The notes: generated by a model not told the origin, from the sequence alone. Positions 29,881 through 37,864 are shown, counted from the stretch's first letter. The stretch is DNA of 64,000 nucleotides from Betaproteobacteria bacterium (GCA_016720065.1 JADJXY010000002.1:509001-573000), one strand, 5' to 3'. Translations and numbers: made by a program.

Positions 29881-31250
29881 GCCATTGCCTCCATTTCCAG
29901 TTCACGCAATTCCGCCCCGATGCTGTTCGGAGCCAGTTCCGCCATCAGCGCCGACCACCCGGCCGGTTGCCACTCGATATCGATACCATCTTCCCGCAGC
30001 TGGACCTTTGCAATCAGCAACCGCACCAGCCGGCACCGTTCCTCCGGGAACATCTCGTTCCAGACCGCCGACAGATTGCGCATCGCCAGCACCACAATCG
30101 GTTCCGGCACGGTGGCATCCAGCTTCTGGATCTCATCCCACACCGCCTGAATCATCTCCGGCGCCTGCAGTGCCGACTTGACCTGCTCCAGCACCAGTGC
30201 TTCGATCTGTTCGGCCGGCACGATCCCGAAGGGGTTGGTGCCGCGCCCGAGTTTCTTGTCCGAGTAAGGCAGGTAGTAACGGTAGCGCTTGCCTGACTTC
30301 TTCTTGGTGGCTGTCGGCAGCATCCGATCGCCATTGGGGGCGAACAGTAGGCCGCGCAGGATGGGTTCATGGTCGTGGCGAGTCATGGTCTGCGATGCGC
30401 GCAAGTGCGCATCCTCGGCCAGAATGACTTGCGCCTGATCCCACAATGCCTGATCCAGAATTTGTGCGTGCTCACCCGGGTGATCCTTATCCTTGTGTCG
30501 GATGACGCCGATGTACAAGGGATTACGCAGCATCTTGTAGAGATTTTGTTTCGTGATTGGCCGGCCCGGACGGAAGACGCCATCCTGCGTTGTCCATGCC
30601 TTGGTCGTCACCCCTGTGGCATTCAACTCGCGGGCGAGTTCAGTGGTTGACCGCAACTCCACGAACCGTCGCCAGATGCCGCGCACGATCTTGGCTTCGG
30701 GTTCGTTGATGACCAGTTGCCGGTTGCAGACGTCGTAACCCAACGGCGGGGTGCCGCCCATCCACATGCCCTTGGCCTTGCTGGCCGCGATCTTGTCCCG
30801 GATGCGTTCGCCAGTCACCTCGCGTTCGAACTGCGCAAACGACAGGAGGATGTTCAGCATCAACCTGCCCATCGACGTCGCGGAGTTGATCTGCTGCGTG
30901 ACGGCGCTGAAACTGACTCCGTGCTGATCGAACAATTCCACCATCTTCGAGAAGTCGGTCAGGTTGCGCGTGAGGCGGTCAATCTTGTACACGACAACGA
31001 TGTCGACCTTTCCGGCATCGATGTCGGCAAGCAATCGTTTCAGCGCCGGCCGATCCATATTGCCACCGGAGAAGCCGCCATCGTCGTAGTCATCGACGAC
31101 CGGAATCCAGCCCTCGGTACGTTGGCTGACGATGAAGGCTTGACCAGCCTCGCGCTGGGCATCGATGGAATTGAACGACTGGTCGAGCCTCTCGTCGGTG
31201 GAGACACGGCAATAGACAGCACAGCGTTTGCGGGTGATGGGTGATTTCAT
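29877..31250 (-). CDS. Large serine recombinase (E1), intact
   Basis: A 457-residue site-specific recombinase that cuts DNA with a serine nucleophile. The catalytic N-terminal resolvase domain (about 8-150) has YCRVSTDERLDQ with Ser17, DDGGFSGGNMDRPAL and the SFAQFEREVTGERI motif. A recombinase DNA-binding domain follows (about 165-270, with RNPLYIG). The zinc-ribbon-like region keeps the RGLLF...KRYRYYLP frame but lacks the usual CxxC pairs. The start at 31250 overlaps the DUF2924 stop (ATGA). It is the only intact recombinase of the two elements, so it could mobilise both. Confidence 0.92.
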   Translation of the reverse strand: MKSPITRKRCAVYCRVSTDERLDQSFNSIDAQREAGQAFIVSQRTEGWIPVVDDYDDGGFSGGNMDRPALKRLLADIDAGKVDIVVVYKIDRLTRNLTDFSKMVELFDQHGVSFSAVTQQINSATSMGRLMLNILLSFAQFEREVTGERIRDKIAASKAKGMWMGGTPPLGYDVCNRQLVINEPEAKIVRGIWRRFVELRSTTELARELNATGVTTKAWTTQDGVFRPGRPITKQNLYKMLRNPLYIGVIRHKDKDHPGEHAQILDQALWDQAQVILAEDAHLRASQTMTRHDHEPILRGLLFAPNGDRMLPTATKKKSGKRYRYYLPYSDKKLGRGTNPFGIVPAEQIEALVLEQVKSALQAPEMIQAVWDEIQKLDATVPEPIVVLAMRNLSAVWNEMFPEERCRLVRLLIAKVQLREDGIDIEWQPAGWSALMAELAPNSIGAELRELEMEAMA

Positions 31251-31690
31251 TTCTTGCCTTCTTTGGGCTTGACGCCGAAGAATGCCGGCCCCGACCAATT
31301 GACGCCGGTGATGTGCCGCGCCACCGCCGACAGGCTCTTAAATATCTTCCCGTTGAGATCATAGAAGCCCTCCGGCGTAACCGTGACACGATACTCATTG
31401 GATTCGTACTCGCGCAGCAGAACGGTGCCGGGCATCAGATGCACTTCCGACCGGCGCTTGCCGAATACGGATTTCGATTCGCCGAGGCGCACCAGCCGCC
31501 GCCGGATGTCGGGATCGACACCACCGTGCGCGGCCTCTTGAATCTTGTAGGCGACGCGGGATGCCACGTAGTCGCGGTTCCAAGTGCCGGGCCGACGCGG
31601 GAAATGATCGTCCCACAGTGCCCACAATTCCTTCATCGGCATCGTGGGCAGGGCCGCCAACTTGGCGGCCACGGATGTTGATCGGGTCAT
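31247..31690 (-). CDS. DUF2924 domain protein (E1)
   Basis: A 147-residue protein of unknown function. Conserved points shared with the E2 copy are LAALP...ELWALWDDHFPRRP, SRVAYKIQE, the LMPGT.L.REY turn, RVTVTPEGFYDLNG and KSLSA.AR.ITG..W.GP.FFG. I chose the start at 31690 because GGAG lies six bases upstream; an in-frame upstream extension exists. It is the first gene of a coupled three-gene set with the serine recombinase and an HTH-like protein. The C-terminal part looks like a small nucleic-acid-binding fold, which is inference. Confidence 0.85.
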   Translation of the reverse strand: MTRSTSVAAKLAALPTMPMKELWALWDDHFPRRPGTWNRDYVASRVAYKIQEAAHGGVDPDIRRRLVRLGESKSVFGKRRSEVHLMPGTVLLREYESNEYRVTVTPEGFYDLNGKIFKSLSAVARHITGVNWSGPAFFGVKPKEGKK

Positions 31691-31718
31691 TGCAAACTCC
31701 ATGTCATAAGGGGTTTGT

Positions 31719-31748
31719 ATGAACGCTTCTTCACGGGCAGAAGCCAAG
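31719..31748 (+). repeat. 30-bp core-border motif, copy 1 (E1 left)
   Basis: ATGAACGCTTCT, nine bases, then GAAGCCAAG. Four copies of the pattern ATGAACGCGCTG-N9-GAAGCCAAG exist in the window: 31719, 38102, 51285 and 58032, all in the same orientation. This copy lies between the recombinase cassette and the E1 core. On the minus strand it can also be read as a short DLASA peptide segment in frame with DUF2924. Confidence 0.6.
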
Positions 31749-31763
31749 TCATAACTCGCCCTG

Positions 31764-32189
31764 TTAGCCAGCATCTGTCGCAACGGCTGTACTCGTGGCT
31801 GCCGCCCCACCCAGGAAGGTCTGCTTCGTGCCGGTACGCTTGTCCTGCACGCCCAGGATGTAGATCTCGCCATTCCATATGCCGCAAGCCACGTCGGTAT
31901 CGATGGCATCGGCAGGTCTCAGCCAACCGGTGATGCCATCGGGCAGTGCCAACAAGTCTTCTGGGCGGTGGATGGGCCAACGCATCGCTTCCTGATAACG
32001 ATCGGCAAACTGCAACGCGTCTGGTGGGACGCCAGGGAAGTTCTCCTGACTGAGGATGGGAATCCACGCCAGCAACTGTCCGCTGGCGAGCCACTGCTGC
32101 ACGCGTAGGTGAACTTCCGGGTCGTAGTGGCCCAGCCGCTCGATGGGCATGGGATCGGCGGTGCTGCTGTTGATCATCGTGGTGTTCAT
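31764..32189 (-). CDS. Hypothetical protein, element core (E1)
   Basis: A 141-residue acidic soluble protein without a recognised domain. It starts MNTTMINSS after a good AGGAGATGAC site and contains many tryptophans (LLAWIPIL, AMRWPIHRP, GITGWLRP, CGIWNG). No signal peptide or membrane segment is seen. It is in a minus-strand series of genes from AlpA to the recombinase. E2 has no counterpart at this position; the IS630 element sits there. The last residues are rich in alanine and threonine. Confidence 0.6.
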   Translation of the reverse strand: MNTTMINSSTADPMPIERLGHYDPEVHLRVQQWLASGQLLAWIPILSQENFPGVPPDALQFADRYQEAMRWPIHRPEDLLALPDGITGWLRPADAIDTDVACGIWNGEIYILGVQDKRTGTKQTFLGGAAATSTAVATDAG

Positions 32190-32281
32190 GTCATCTCCTT
32201 GAATACTGGTAACTCGGAAAGTGCCGGGTGGTAACCGGTAACCTGGGTGGTAACCTCATTTCGTCGTCTGTCGGTAGCGGA

Positions 32282-32722
32282 TCAGCGGGCTCGCGCCCCC
32301 CGCATGGCATTGCGGCGAGGAAGGACCCGTCGAATCATCTGGCGCTGCAACTTGTTGAACTGCTTCATCTGCTGCTTGGCCGACTTGCGCACGATCCGGG
32401 TCAGGCGAATGCCGGCGACGATCCAGCGCCACTGCCAGGGTATGTAGCCGACGATTCGCCGTGGCCGGAGGACAGCGGTGGGGTAGCGTTGCTGCACCAC
32501 CGCCCCGCCGTCCCAGTCCTCGACCTTGACCGTCACCATCGTCACGGCAGGCTCGATGGCTTGCGCAGGGCGGTGCATTGGCATCGGTGGCAGCATCTCA
32601 GCCAGTAGTTGCTCACGTTGTGCCGGCGGCATCTGCCGTAGCACGGCCTCGACCTGATTGACCCGCTGCTGCAGCGGTACAAATGGATTGGTCATATCGA
32701 ATTGGGCACGCTTGATTTCCAT
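32282..32722 (-). CDS. Hypothetical basic protein, element core (E1)
   Basis: A 146-residue protein that starts MEIKRAQFDMTNPF after AGGAGACC. The first half is helical (QQRVNQVEAVLRQMPPAQREQLLAEML); the C-terminal half is strongly basic and hydrophobic (WQWRWIVAGIRLTRIVRKSAKQ), possibly a membrane-associated or DNA-binding tail. The E2 gene at 52444-52818 occupies the same place and has a similar RRPRG...WWWRWL segment, so the two are distant relatives. Function unknown. Confidence 0.6.
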   Translation of the reverse strand: MEIKRAQFDMTNPFVPLQQRVNQVEAVLRQMPPAQREQLLAEMLPPMPMHRPAQAIEPAVTMVTVKVEDWDGGAVVQQRYPTAVLRPRRIVGYIPWQWRWIVAGIRLTRIVRKSAKQQMKQFNKLQRQMIRRVLPRRNAMRGARAR

Positions 32723-32886
32723 AGTGGTCTCCTGATTGAAGGTGCCGGCTTTCTGCGATGCCTTTCGCAGTCAGCGCCGGCGGGCATTACGCGGCATGGC
32801 TACACGGAGCATCTGACGCACGTTGTTCCCTTGATGCGCCAGGGCGGACGGTGGCTATGCCGAGACTCGCCACCCTCCGCCTTGAA

Positions 32887-33732
32887 TCAGGCAGCCGTCA
32901 TTTCGGTGGCGAGGGTGGCTTGGGCTGCTTCAACCAGATCGCGAGGAATCTCGATCTCGAAACGATCCTCGTCGTGGCGGTAATCGCATTGCCGGCGAGC
33001 GGCCGATGCTCGGGCAAACTGATTCATGACTGGCATCAGCTGCTCGTAGAGTTCAATCTCGGCAACCACCGCCCGGCAGTGAATGAAAGTGCGTTCTGCC
33101 TCGCGCATGGCTACCGGTAGGTCGCCCAATTTGGCACTGGCCGTATCGCGCGTGCTCTGCAGATCAGCCAGTGTAGAGCGAACGATCCGCAGTTCCATTT
33201 CGAGTTTGGTCAGAGATTCCGGGACGACAAACTCACCATCACCATTGATCAGCGTCTGGGAAGCCGACTTCGTTTCGGTCGAAATTCGAATCTCAAGATC
33301 GGCAATCCGTTTGTCGAGCTTGGCGATCTGGCGGTCGGTCGTCTCGACTTCAGCCGAGTGCGCCTTGTTCTGGGCGACCAGATCATCCAGTTTCTTCTTG
33401 GCCTGTGCGAATGCATCGGGCGCATCCAGTACGCGCAACAGAGGACGGATTTGACTTTCAAGGCTGGATGCCTGCGACTTGAGTCGATCCAATTTCTCAT
33501 GTGCAGCGCAGAGCACCGGCCAGTGCGCTTTCGCCGCTGGCGGTGTATTCATTGACATCTTGCCGGCGGCATCACGCAGCCGCGTTTGATGATCACGCTC
33601 CTTGGCGTGCTGCTGCTCGGCATCGATCAATTCCTTATTGACGGAGGCCAGTTGGCGGCGAAGCTGGTCGTACTCGGCTTTGATCTTGTCGCAGTACGCG
33701 GTGGACTTCTTGTTGAACGGATTCAGTTTCAT
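32887..33732 (-). CDS. Coiled-coil protein, element core (E1)
   Basis: A 281-residue hydrophilic protein dominated by heptad-like helices: residues about 15-60, 75-100, 115-160 and 185-225. It contains repeated leucine, lysine and glutamate patterns such as AKLDKRIADLEIRI. No catalytic motif is seen. A strong AGGAG precedes the ATG. The E2 gene at 52830-53717 is a similar-sized helical protein at the equivalent position. It could be a structural or scaffold-interfering protein of a satellite, but this is only a guess from size and place. Confidence 0.65.
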   Translation of the reverse strand: MKLNPFNKKSTAYCDKIKAEYDQLRRQLASVNKELIDAEQQHAKERDHQTRLRDAAGKMSMNTPPAAKAHWPVLCAAHEKLDRLKSQASSLESQIRPLLRVLDAPDAFAQAKKKLDDLVAQNKAHSAEVETTDRQIAKLDKRIADLEIRISTETKSASQTLINGDGEFVVPESLTKLEMELRIVRSTLADLQSTRDTASAKLGDLPVAMREAERTFIHCRAVVAEIELYEQLMPVMNQFARASAARRQCDYRHDEDRFEIEIPRDLVEAAQATLATEMTAA

Positions 33733-33744
33733 GGGGTGATCTCC

Positions 33745-33924
33745 TTATCGGGTCGTGGGGTGGGCGGCAGCCAATGCCTGGACCGCGCGCATCAGGGCCT
33801 CGCCAGCATTCCGGGGCTTGGCCAGTTGCTTGGTCGGCTGGATGGTCTGGATACCGAAATGGCGCTGCCACCTCGGATGCAGGTTCTTGGAATTGGAAGA
33901 GGGCTTATTCACGGTGTGCTCCAT
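33745..33924 (-). CDS. Small basic hypothetical protein (E1)
   Basis: A 59-residue basic protein starting MEHTVNKPSS and ending NAGEALMRAVQALAAAHP. The ATG overlaps the 3' end of the ATPase gene by 16 bp and the stop lies 13 bp before the coiled-coil gene, so it fills the gap in the series neatly. No domain recognised. It is real only on grounds of spacing and amino-acid make-up. Confidence 0.45.
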   Translation of the reverse strand: MEHTVNKPSSNSKNLHPRWQRHFGIQTIQPTKQLAKPRNAGEALMRAVQALAAAHPTTR

Positions 33925-35759
33925 AACGAATGCCACCCTCGACGCCGGGCGGCGTGGCGGTTGAAGAACGAAATTGGTGAGATGCGCCACAGGGCGCCTT
34001 CCCGGCTGTGGCCGAGATGGCTGATTTCGATGCCCTTGGCGCGATAGGCCGGGGCGATGCGGCGCAGTTGATCGGCCAGCCCCTTCGGCGATTTCGGCCA
34101 GGTGCTGCGATCAGGGATGATCTGGTTGTTGAGCAGGTCGTAGAGTTGGCCGGCGGTGCCCTGCCAGTTCCACGGCGAGATGCGCTCCTCGAAGTACTTG
34201 TCGAGTACTTGGGCGACAGCGTTGCTCTCCAGGGCGCGGTCGATGCCGGCGCGCACCAGTTCGGCGTATTGGCGCTGGAATTCGCCGGGCTCGAAACCGA
34301 GGGCGCGGGCGACGGCTTCGCCGAAACGCTCGTAGTCGGCCATGCGCTGCTTGTGGGTGAGCTTCACCGAAGGCAGGATGCGCAGTGCATCGGCGAAGAG
34401 GTCGAGTAGCGCGCCGAACACCAAGGGCCGGTCACGTTCCCAAGCCGCCGAGGTATCGGCATCGTCCTTCCGGGCTTCGGACGGGATCGTCGGCATATCG
34501 ACGTGGATCACCCGGTCGATCAGGTCGGGGCGGGTGGCGACCACGGCGATGCCGTTCAGCACCACGGGCCGCTTGGTTTCCATGATGTGCTCCTCACCAT
34601 TGGTGTAGAGCTGGCGCGAGGCGAAGCCACCACCGGTCGATAGCGTGCAGAAGGCATCCTGCTGTTCGGCGGTGAGGCCGGAGAGGTTTTCGTAGCTGAC
34701 CAGCCAGTTGTTGGCAGCGGCCACGAAGATGTCCTCGACGGTCTTTGGCCGGCCGCGCAGCATCACCTTGTTCGGATCGACCAGACTGCGCAGCACGGCT
34801 TGGGTGGTGGACTTGGCTGAGCCCTGCTCACCAACCAGTTCCAGCACCGGGAATGGGGTATCGGGACGGAAGCTGTCGAGCAGCCACGTCAGCACCATCA
34901 CGCGCCGATTGCCGGGAATATTGGTGTGTTGCCAGAGCAAACCGATGTCACCGCCACGTTCCGGTTCCAGCAAGGAGCGCATCGACTGGGTGCGGGTGAA
35001 ATGAACTGGTGAGTGGTCGAGTACTTGCCAGCCATGGGGCGTGACGCGGACGGCGCGCCAGCGGTCATCGCACAGATCAATCAGGTAACCTGATTCATCC
35101 TGAGCGGTTCGTACATGGACTTCGATCTCGTCGCCATCATTGATACCGGCAGCGGCAATCGTCGCCAGCGCCGACTTCATCGTGGTCTCGGGAACGCCGG
35201 TTTCCTTGGCCCGCCAATAGGCGCTGCGCAGCCATTCCTCAAAGCCAGTGGAATAGACGCGCCAGACTTCCTGTCGGCCTGGTGACGGGATGACAGCAAC
35301 GGCTTTGCGGTCGGCATCGTGGTGTAACTGGCACTGTGCCCGGGCAAGCGCAACCAGTTCGTCGAGGATGGACGGATCGTCGCCTCCCCCGGGCAGTTCA
35401 TCCCGCACCAGTTTGTCAAGGACGGTAATCGAGCAATCCCGATTGGCCACCTTGGCAGCGTGGCGGAAGCGCAGGAATGCCGGCATGTCGGTGGCCTGCA
35501 GGATCGAGAAGGCGCGCACCACGTCTTCTTCCGCCAGCACGCCGACATCGTCCTTGAGGCGAATCAGTGCGGCCTCGATGACAGCAACCGGATCATCATC
35601 AGGTGTGATGGTCGCATCGCCCGGGATACCGTCTTCCGGCGACTGCAACAATAGAGAGGCATCGTCACCACCATCACTAACGTCACCAATGTGATGGTGG
35701 TGATGATCGTGATGCTCAGCGTCTACTGCCAAGGCCGGAGAGAGGATGGTGTCGGACAT
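33909..35759 (-). CDS. P-loop ATPase, probable replicative helicase (E1)
   Basis: A 616-residue protein. The N-terminal tail is unusually rich in histidine and aspartate (about residues 15-35). The C-terminal half carries a nucleotide-binding domain with LELVGEQGSAKSTTQ (Walker A, about residue 310), the acidic NNWLVSYENLSGL segment as Walker B-like, and VVLNGIAVVATRPDLIDR, resembling motif C and the arginine finger of SF3/D5-type helicases of phages, P4-like elements and plasmids. There is no TOPRIM or primase motif that I can see. It likely unwinds the element origin. The proximal AlpA gene starts 11 bp upstream. The exact family should be confirmed by profile search. Confidence 0.72.
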   Translation of the reverse strand: MSDTILSPALAVDAEHHDHHHHHIGDVSDGGDDASLLLQSPEDGIPGDATITPDDDPVAVIEAALIRLKDDVGVLAEEDVVRAFSILQATDMPAFLRFRHAAKVANRDCSITVLDKLVRDELPGGGDDPSILDELVALARAQCQLHHDADRKAVAVIPSPGRQEVWRVYSTGFEEWLRSAYWRAKETGVPETTMKSALATIAAAGINDGDEIEVHVRTAQDESGYLIDLCDDRWRAVRVTPHGWQVLDHSPVHFTRTQSMRSLLEPERGGDIGLLWQHTNIPGNRRVMVLTWLLDSFRPDTPFPVLELVGEQGSAKSTTQAVLRSLVDPNKVMLRGRPKTVEDIFVAAANNWLVSYENLSGLTAEQQDAFCTLSTGGGFASRQLYTNGEEHIMETKRPVVLNGIAVVATRPDLIDRVIHVDMPTIPSEARKDDADTSAAWERDRPLVFGALLDLFADALRILPSVKLTHKQRMADYERFGEAVARALGFEPGEFQRQYAELVRAGIDRALESNAVAQVLDKYFEERISPWNWQGTAGQLYDLLNNQIIPDRSTWPKSPKGLADQLRRIAPAYRAKGIEISHLGHSREGALWRISPISFFNRHAARRRGWHSLWSTP

Positions 35760-35769
35760 GCCCGTCCCC

Positions 35770-35976
35770 TCAGCGGCTGTGATTGATCAGTGCGCGGATG
35801 TCCTCAGCGCGCCAGACTGTAGTCTTGCTGCCGAGTTTGATGCCTTTGGGGAATTTCCCCTCGCGGATGCCAGCCCACCACGCCGACCGGCTGATGGGGA
35901 TGATGGCGAGAACTTGAGGGAGTCGAACGAAGCCGGTTTCCGGCAGGGTTGGGCGGGTCAGTTTCATGGCGAGCAT
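35770..35976 (-). CDS. AlpA-family HTH regulator (E1)
   Basis: A 68-residue protein with the AlpA pattern: LPQVLAIIPISRSAWWAGIREGKFPKGIKLGSKTTVWRAEDI. AlpA proteins of P4-like satellites activate integrase and excision genes or act as excisionases. It is the first gene of the minus-strand series that leads through the ATPase to the recombinase. The ATG at 35976 is used; an ATG three codons later is also possible. Upstream lie direct repeats spaced 20 bp (36041 and 36061). Confidence 0.85.
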   Translation of the reverse strand: MLAMKLTRPTLPETGFVRLPQVLAIIPISRSAWWAGIREGKFPKGIKLGSKTTVWRAEDIRALINHSR

Positions 35977-36020
35977 CCGTGGCTGTGTTTGGATGCTCAG
36001 TATTTAATGCCATAAAAACA

Positions 36021-36078
36021 AGTGCTTGTAGTGCTGCTACGCGCAGCGTTATTACTATGCGCGCAGCGTAACGGTTAC
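36021..36078. promoter_or_regulatory. Candidate operator cluster upstream of E1 alpA
   Basis: The segment holds the palindrome ACAAGTGCTTGT (36019-36032 region), two direct repeats GCGCAGCGT at 36041 and 36061 (20 bp apart, so on the same DNA face), and GTAACGGTTAC at about 36069-36079. They lie between the stop of the 36089 gene and the AlpA start. No clear -35/-10 pair was found. Confidence 0.45.
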
Positions 36079-36088
36079 CACCCGACCG

Positions 36089-36823
36089 TTATTCGCCGGT
36101 CAGGCCGCGAGCTTTCCGTGCTTCAAAAATCCAGCGTCGAATGGTGCTGGGGGCCCGATAGACCTGTTCGGAAATGATCTCGGCAGCGACTTCGATGCTC
36201 GAGTACTCACTGCCGAAGTAGAGTTCAATCGCCTTGGTCTTGGCTTGACGATTCTTGCCATGTCGGATGTTGGCGGCTTTTTGCGCGACCCGACTCAGCG
36301 CTACCTGACCATCTTCGGTATCTTCCGCATTGGGCCTGAGACCTGCGTGCCATGCCTCATCAATTTGGTTCTTCGAACCGGTATGTCCTGGGAGCAGGTC
36401 AACCAGCATCATGGCCTCCAGTGCTTCCATGAGAGCAGAAACAGCTTCCTCGGTGAGCGAGATCCGGGAGGTGTCAATTGCATAACCGACCTTGTGGATC
36501 GACAGGACCCGGAGGTAGTCACGGTCGGTGATGTCGGGAAGGCTGGCAGGGACAAGCAGGTGATCGTGGTTGATCGCCTCGATCAACCAGTCGAGGTCGC
36601 GTTGATCATTGCGTTCGCAACTTTCATCCTCGTTTCCGTCCTTCGATTCCTGAACGGCGGCTTCGATCATGCCATTCACGCAGCGCAAGACGTCGTGCAA
36701 CTGGTCAGGGCTGTAGGCAGACAGTTCATCCTTGACTGATGTGACGATGCGAATGGCCTGCGGCAAACCCAGCAGATCTTCCAGCGAGGTGTCGAGCGCG
36801 AGGGTAAGCAACTGAGGTTTCAT
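36089..36823 (-). CDS. Hypothetical protein with C-terminal HTH (E1)
   Basis: About 244 residues from the ATG at 36823. The first 150 residues are helical and acidic (TSLEDLLGLPQAIRIVTSVKDEL). The C-terminal 90 residues look like a DNA-binding unit: KAANIRHGKNRQAKTKAIELYF, then AAEIISEQVYRAPSTIRRWIFEARKARG, a helix-turn-helix reminiscent of terminase small subunits or transposon-type HTH proteins. The start is uncertain; the frame is open further upstream to 36958 but that part is low-complexity GAT/CAT sequence. It may be a regulator of the element. Confidence 0.6.
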   Translation of the reverse strand: MKPQLLTLALDTSLEDLLGLPQAIRIVTSVKDELSAYSPDQLHDVLRCVNGMIEAAVQESKDGNEDESCERNDQRDLDWLIEAINHDHLLVPASLPDITDRDYLRVLSIHKVGYAIDTSRISLTEEAVSALMEALEAMMLVDLLPGHTGSKNQIDEAWHAGLRPNAEDTEDGQVALSRVAQKAANIRHGKNRQAKTKAIELYFGSEYSSIEVAAEIISEQVYRAPSTIRRWIFEARKARGLTGE

Positions 36824-36929
36824 TGCTGGACAGTTTACCTGTGGCATCCATCGACGGCCAGGGTCGTCCAGCGATGTGTCAATGCGTCTGGCAGAAATGT
36901 CTATCCCCGTCGCATGCCGCCATTGGCAA

Positions 36930-37025
36930 TCCAGCATCACTACTATCACGACCATCACGCCGCCGGTGATGATTGTGATGATGGTGACGGTCAGCCTCTA
37001 TTGTTGTGGTCGGCGGGAAAGGGGA
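36930..37025. repeat. Partial duplication of the His/Asp-rich 5' end of the E1 ATPase gene
   Basis: The stretch with TGATGATGGTGACGGTCAGC and CTCTATTG closely resembles 35695-35755, the beginning of the ATPase gene. Read on the minus strand, both give a His-rich then Asp-rich peptide. It lies in the 494-bp non-coding gap (36824-37317), directly next to the conserved block at 37038. It is probably a duplication remnant. Confidence 0.45.
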
Positions 37026-37037
37026 TGCACCGGCAAG

Positions 37038-37140
37038 AGGGGTCCTTCCTGACGATATTCCTATGCGGGGGGCGCGAGCGCGGTGCTTCGATAGCGTCAG
37101 GGTGCAAACCGAGGTTTGCAGGGTTTGCGGTTTGCACCCC
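37038..37140. other. Conserved non-coding block, cos-like packaging site or origin (E1 copy)
   Basis: The 103 bp align without any gap to 56928-57030 in E2. Shared parts: AGGGGTCCTTCCTG, CGGGGGGCG, a G/C-rich AGCGC step, TTCG, and AGGTTTGCAGGGTTTGCGGTT. In E1 the right part forms a 12-bp perfect inverted repeat: GGGTGCAAACCG (37100-37111) with CGGTTTGCACCC (37128-37139). The neighbouring genes differ between E1 and E2, so the block is conserved as DNA. The following 37141-37270 is non-coding, with AAATCGGCCACCG also shared with E2. Confidence 0.65.
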
Positions 37141-37271
37141 GGCAAGGGTGTGCGTTGAATTCACCCCCTTGAAACCGAAAAACGGTCACCCCTATTTCAG
37201 CCACTGCTGGCAAAGGTTTCCGGCGATTTCAGGGCCGAAAAGTGGCAAATCGGCCACCGTGGGATTTGGCC

Positions 37272-37305
37272 GAAGAAAAGGGCCTGCGGTGCGCGCAGAC
37301 CCTTT
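37272..37305 (-). terminator. Terminator downstream of the E1 DUF3489 gene
   Basis: On the minus strand, AAAGGG pairs with CCCTTT and CTGCG with CGCAG around a 5-nt loop, followed by TTTCTTC. It lies 13 bp after the DUF3489 stop and would protect the conserved DNA block from transcription. Confidence 0.7.
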
Positions 37306-37317
37306 GGTGGTTTGCAG

Positions 37318-37836
37318 TCAGGCGATGCGATAGGCCCGCTCCCCGTCCGCGCCCTTCTCGGTGACCACCTCGTAGCCGAGGCGCTTCCTGACCATGCCGG
37401 AGATTGCGCCCCGAACGGTGTGGGCCTGCCAGCCGGTGCTGGCCATCATCTGGGCAATGGTCGCGCCGCCGGGGTGACGCATCGCGTCGATGATCACGGC
37501 AAACTTGGTGCCGGGGCGAATCGTGCGCGACGTGGCCTCCAATTGCTGGAGGGCATGGGTGACCTCGCGTTTCGTGAGGGCATCGGGGGAGTCCATTTTC
37601 TGGACACCCTTTGGGACGTATCGACGTTTGCCGACGGCGGCGTAGCCGGCATCGGTGAGTAAGATATGGCCATCGGAATCAGCGGCGAGGCCTCGGGCGA
37701 GCAGGCTCTCGATGACCTTGGTGCGGGCGCCGCCGCGCAGGTTGGGTGGCAGATGTTCGATGTTGCCGTCGGTGCGGCTGGCGGCGACCTTGAGGATGGC
37801 GGTCTGAGTTTCGGTGAGTTTTGCTTGAGCAGTCAT
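37318..37836 (-). CDS. DUF3489 domain protein (E1)
   Basis: A 172-residue protein of unknown function. The N-terminus looks like a winged helix (TQTAILKVAASR, ...LRGGARTKVIESLLARGLA, ILLTDAGYAAVG). The C-terminal DUF3489 domain (about 105-172) has RPGTKFAVIIDAMRHPGGATIAQMM, TGWQAHTVRGAISGM and KRLGYEVV, resembling a second winged helix. Such tandem winged helices suggest DNA binding. GGAG stands six bases before the ATG. The E2 copy is at 57300-57785 in the same orientation, followed upstream by the same 67-residue partner. Confidence 0.82.
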   Translation of the reverse strand: MTAQAKLTETQTAILKVAASRTDGNIEHLPPNLRGGARTKVIESLLARGLAADSDGHILLTDAGYAAVGKRRYVPKGVQKMDSPDALTKREVTHALQQLEATSRTIRPGTKFAVIIDAMRHPGGATIAQMMASTGWQAHTVRGAISGMVRKRLGYEVVTEKGADGERAYRIA

Positions 37837-37864
37837 GTCGATCTCCGGTGGATAGTGGGCGTCG

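Noticed and set aside
29387..30181. Plus-strand 264-codon frame across the E1 recombinase cassette end
   Set aside because: Antisense to the clearly coding HTH-like and recombinase genes; proline/serine-rich shadow.
36914..37333. Plus-strand 139-codon frame over the conserved block in E1 (and 56852-57277 in E2)
   Set aside because: Similarity between the two frames (GSFL, RFAGFAV) follows from the conserved DNA; intervening residues and composition do not behave like a protein, and no ribosome site is present.
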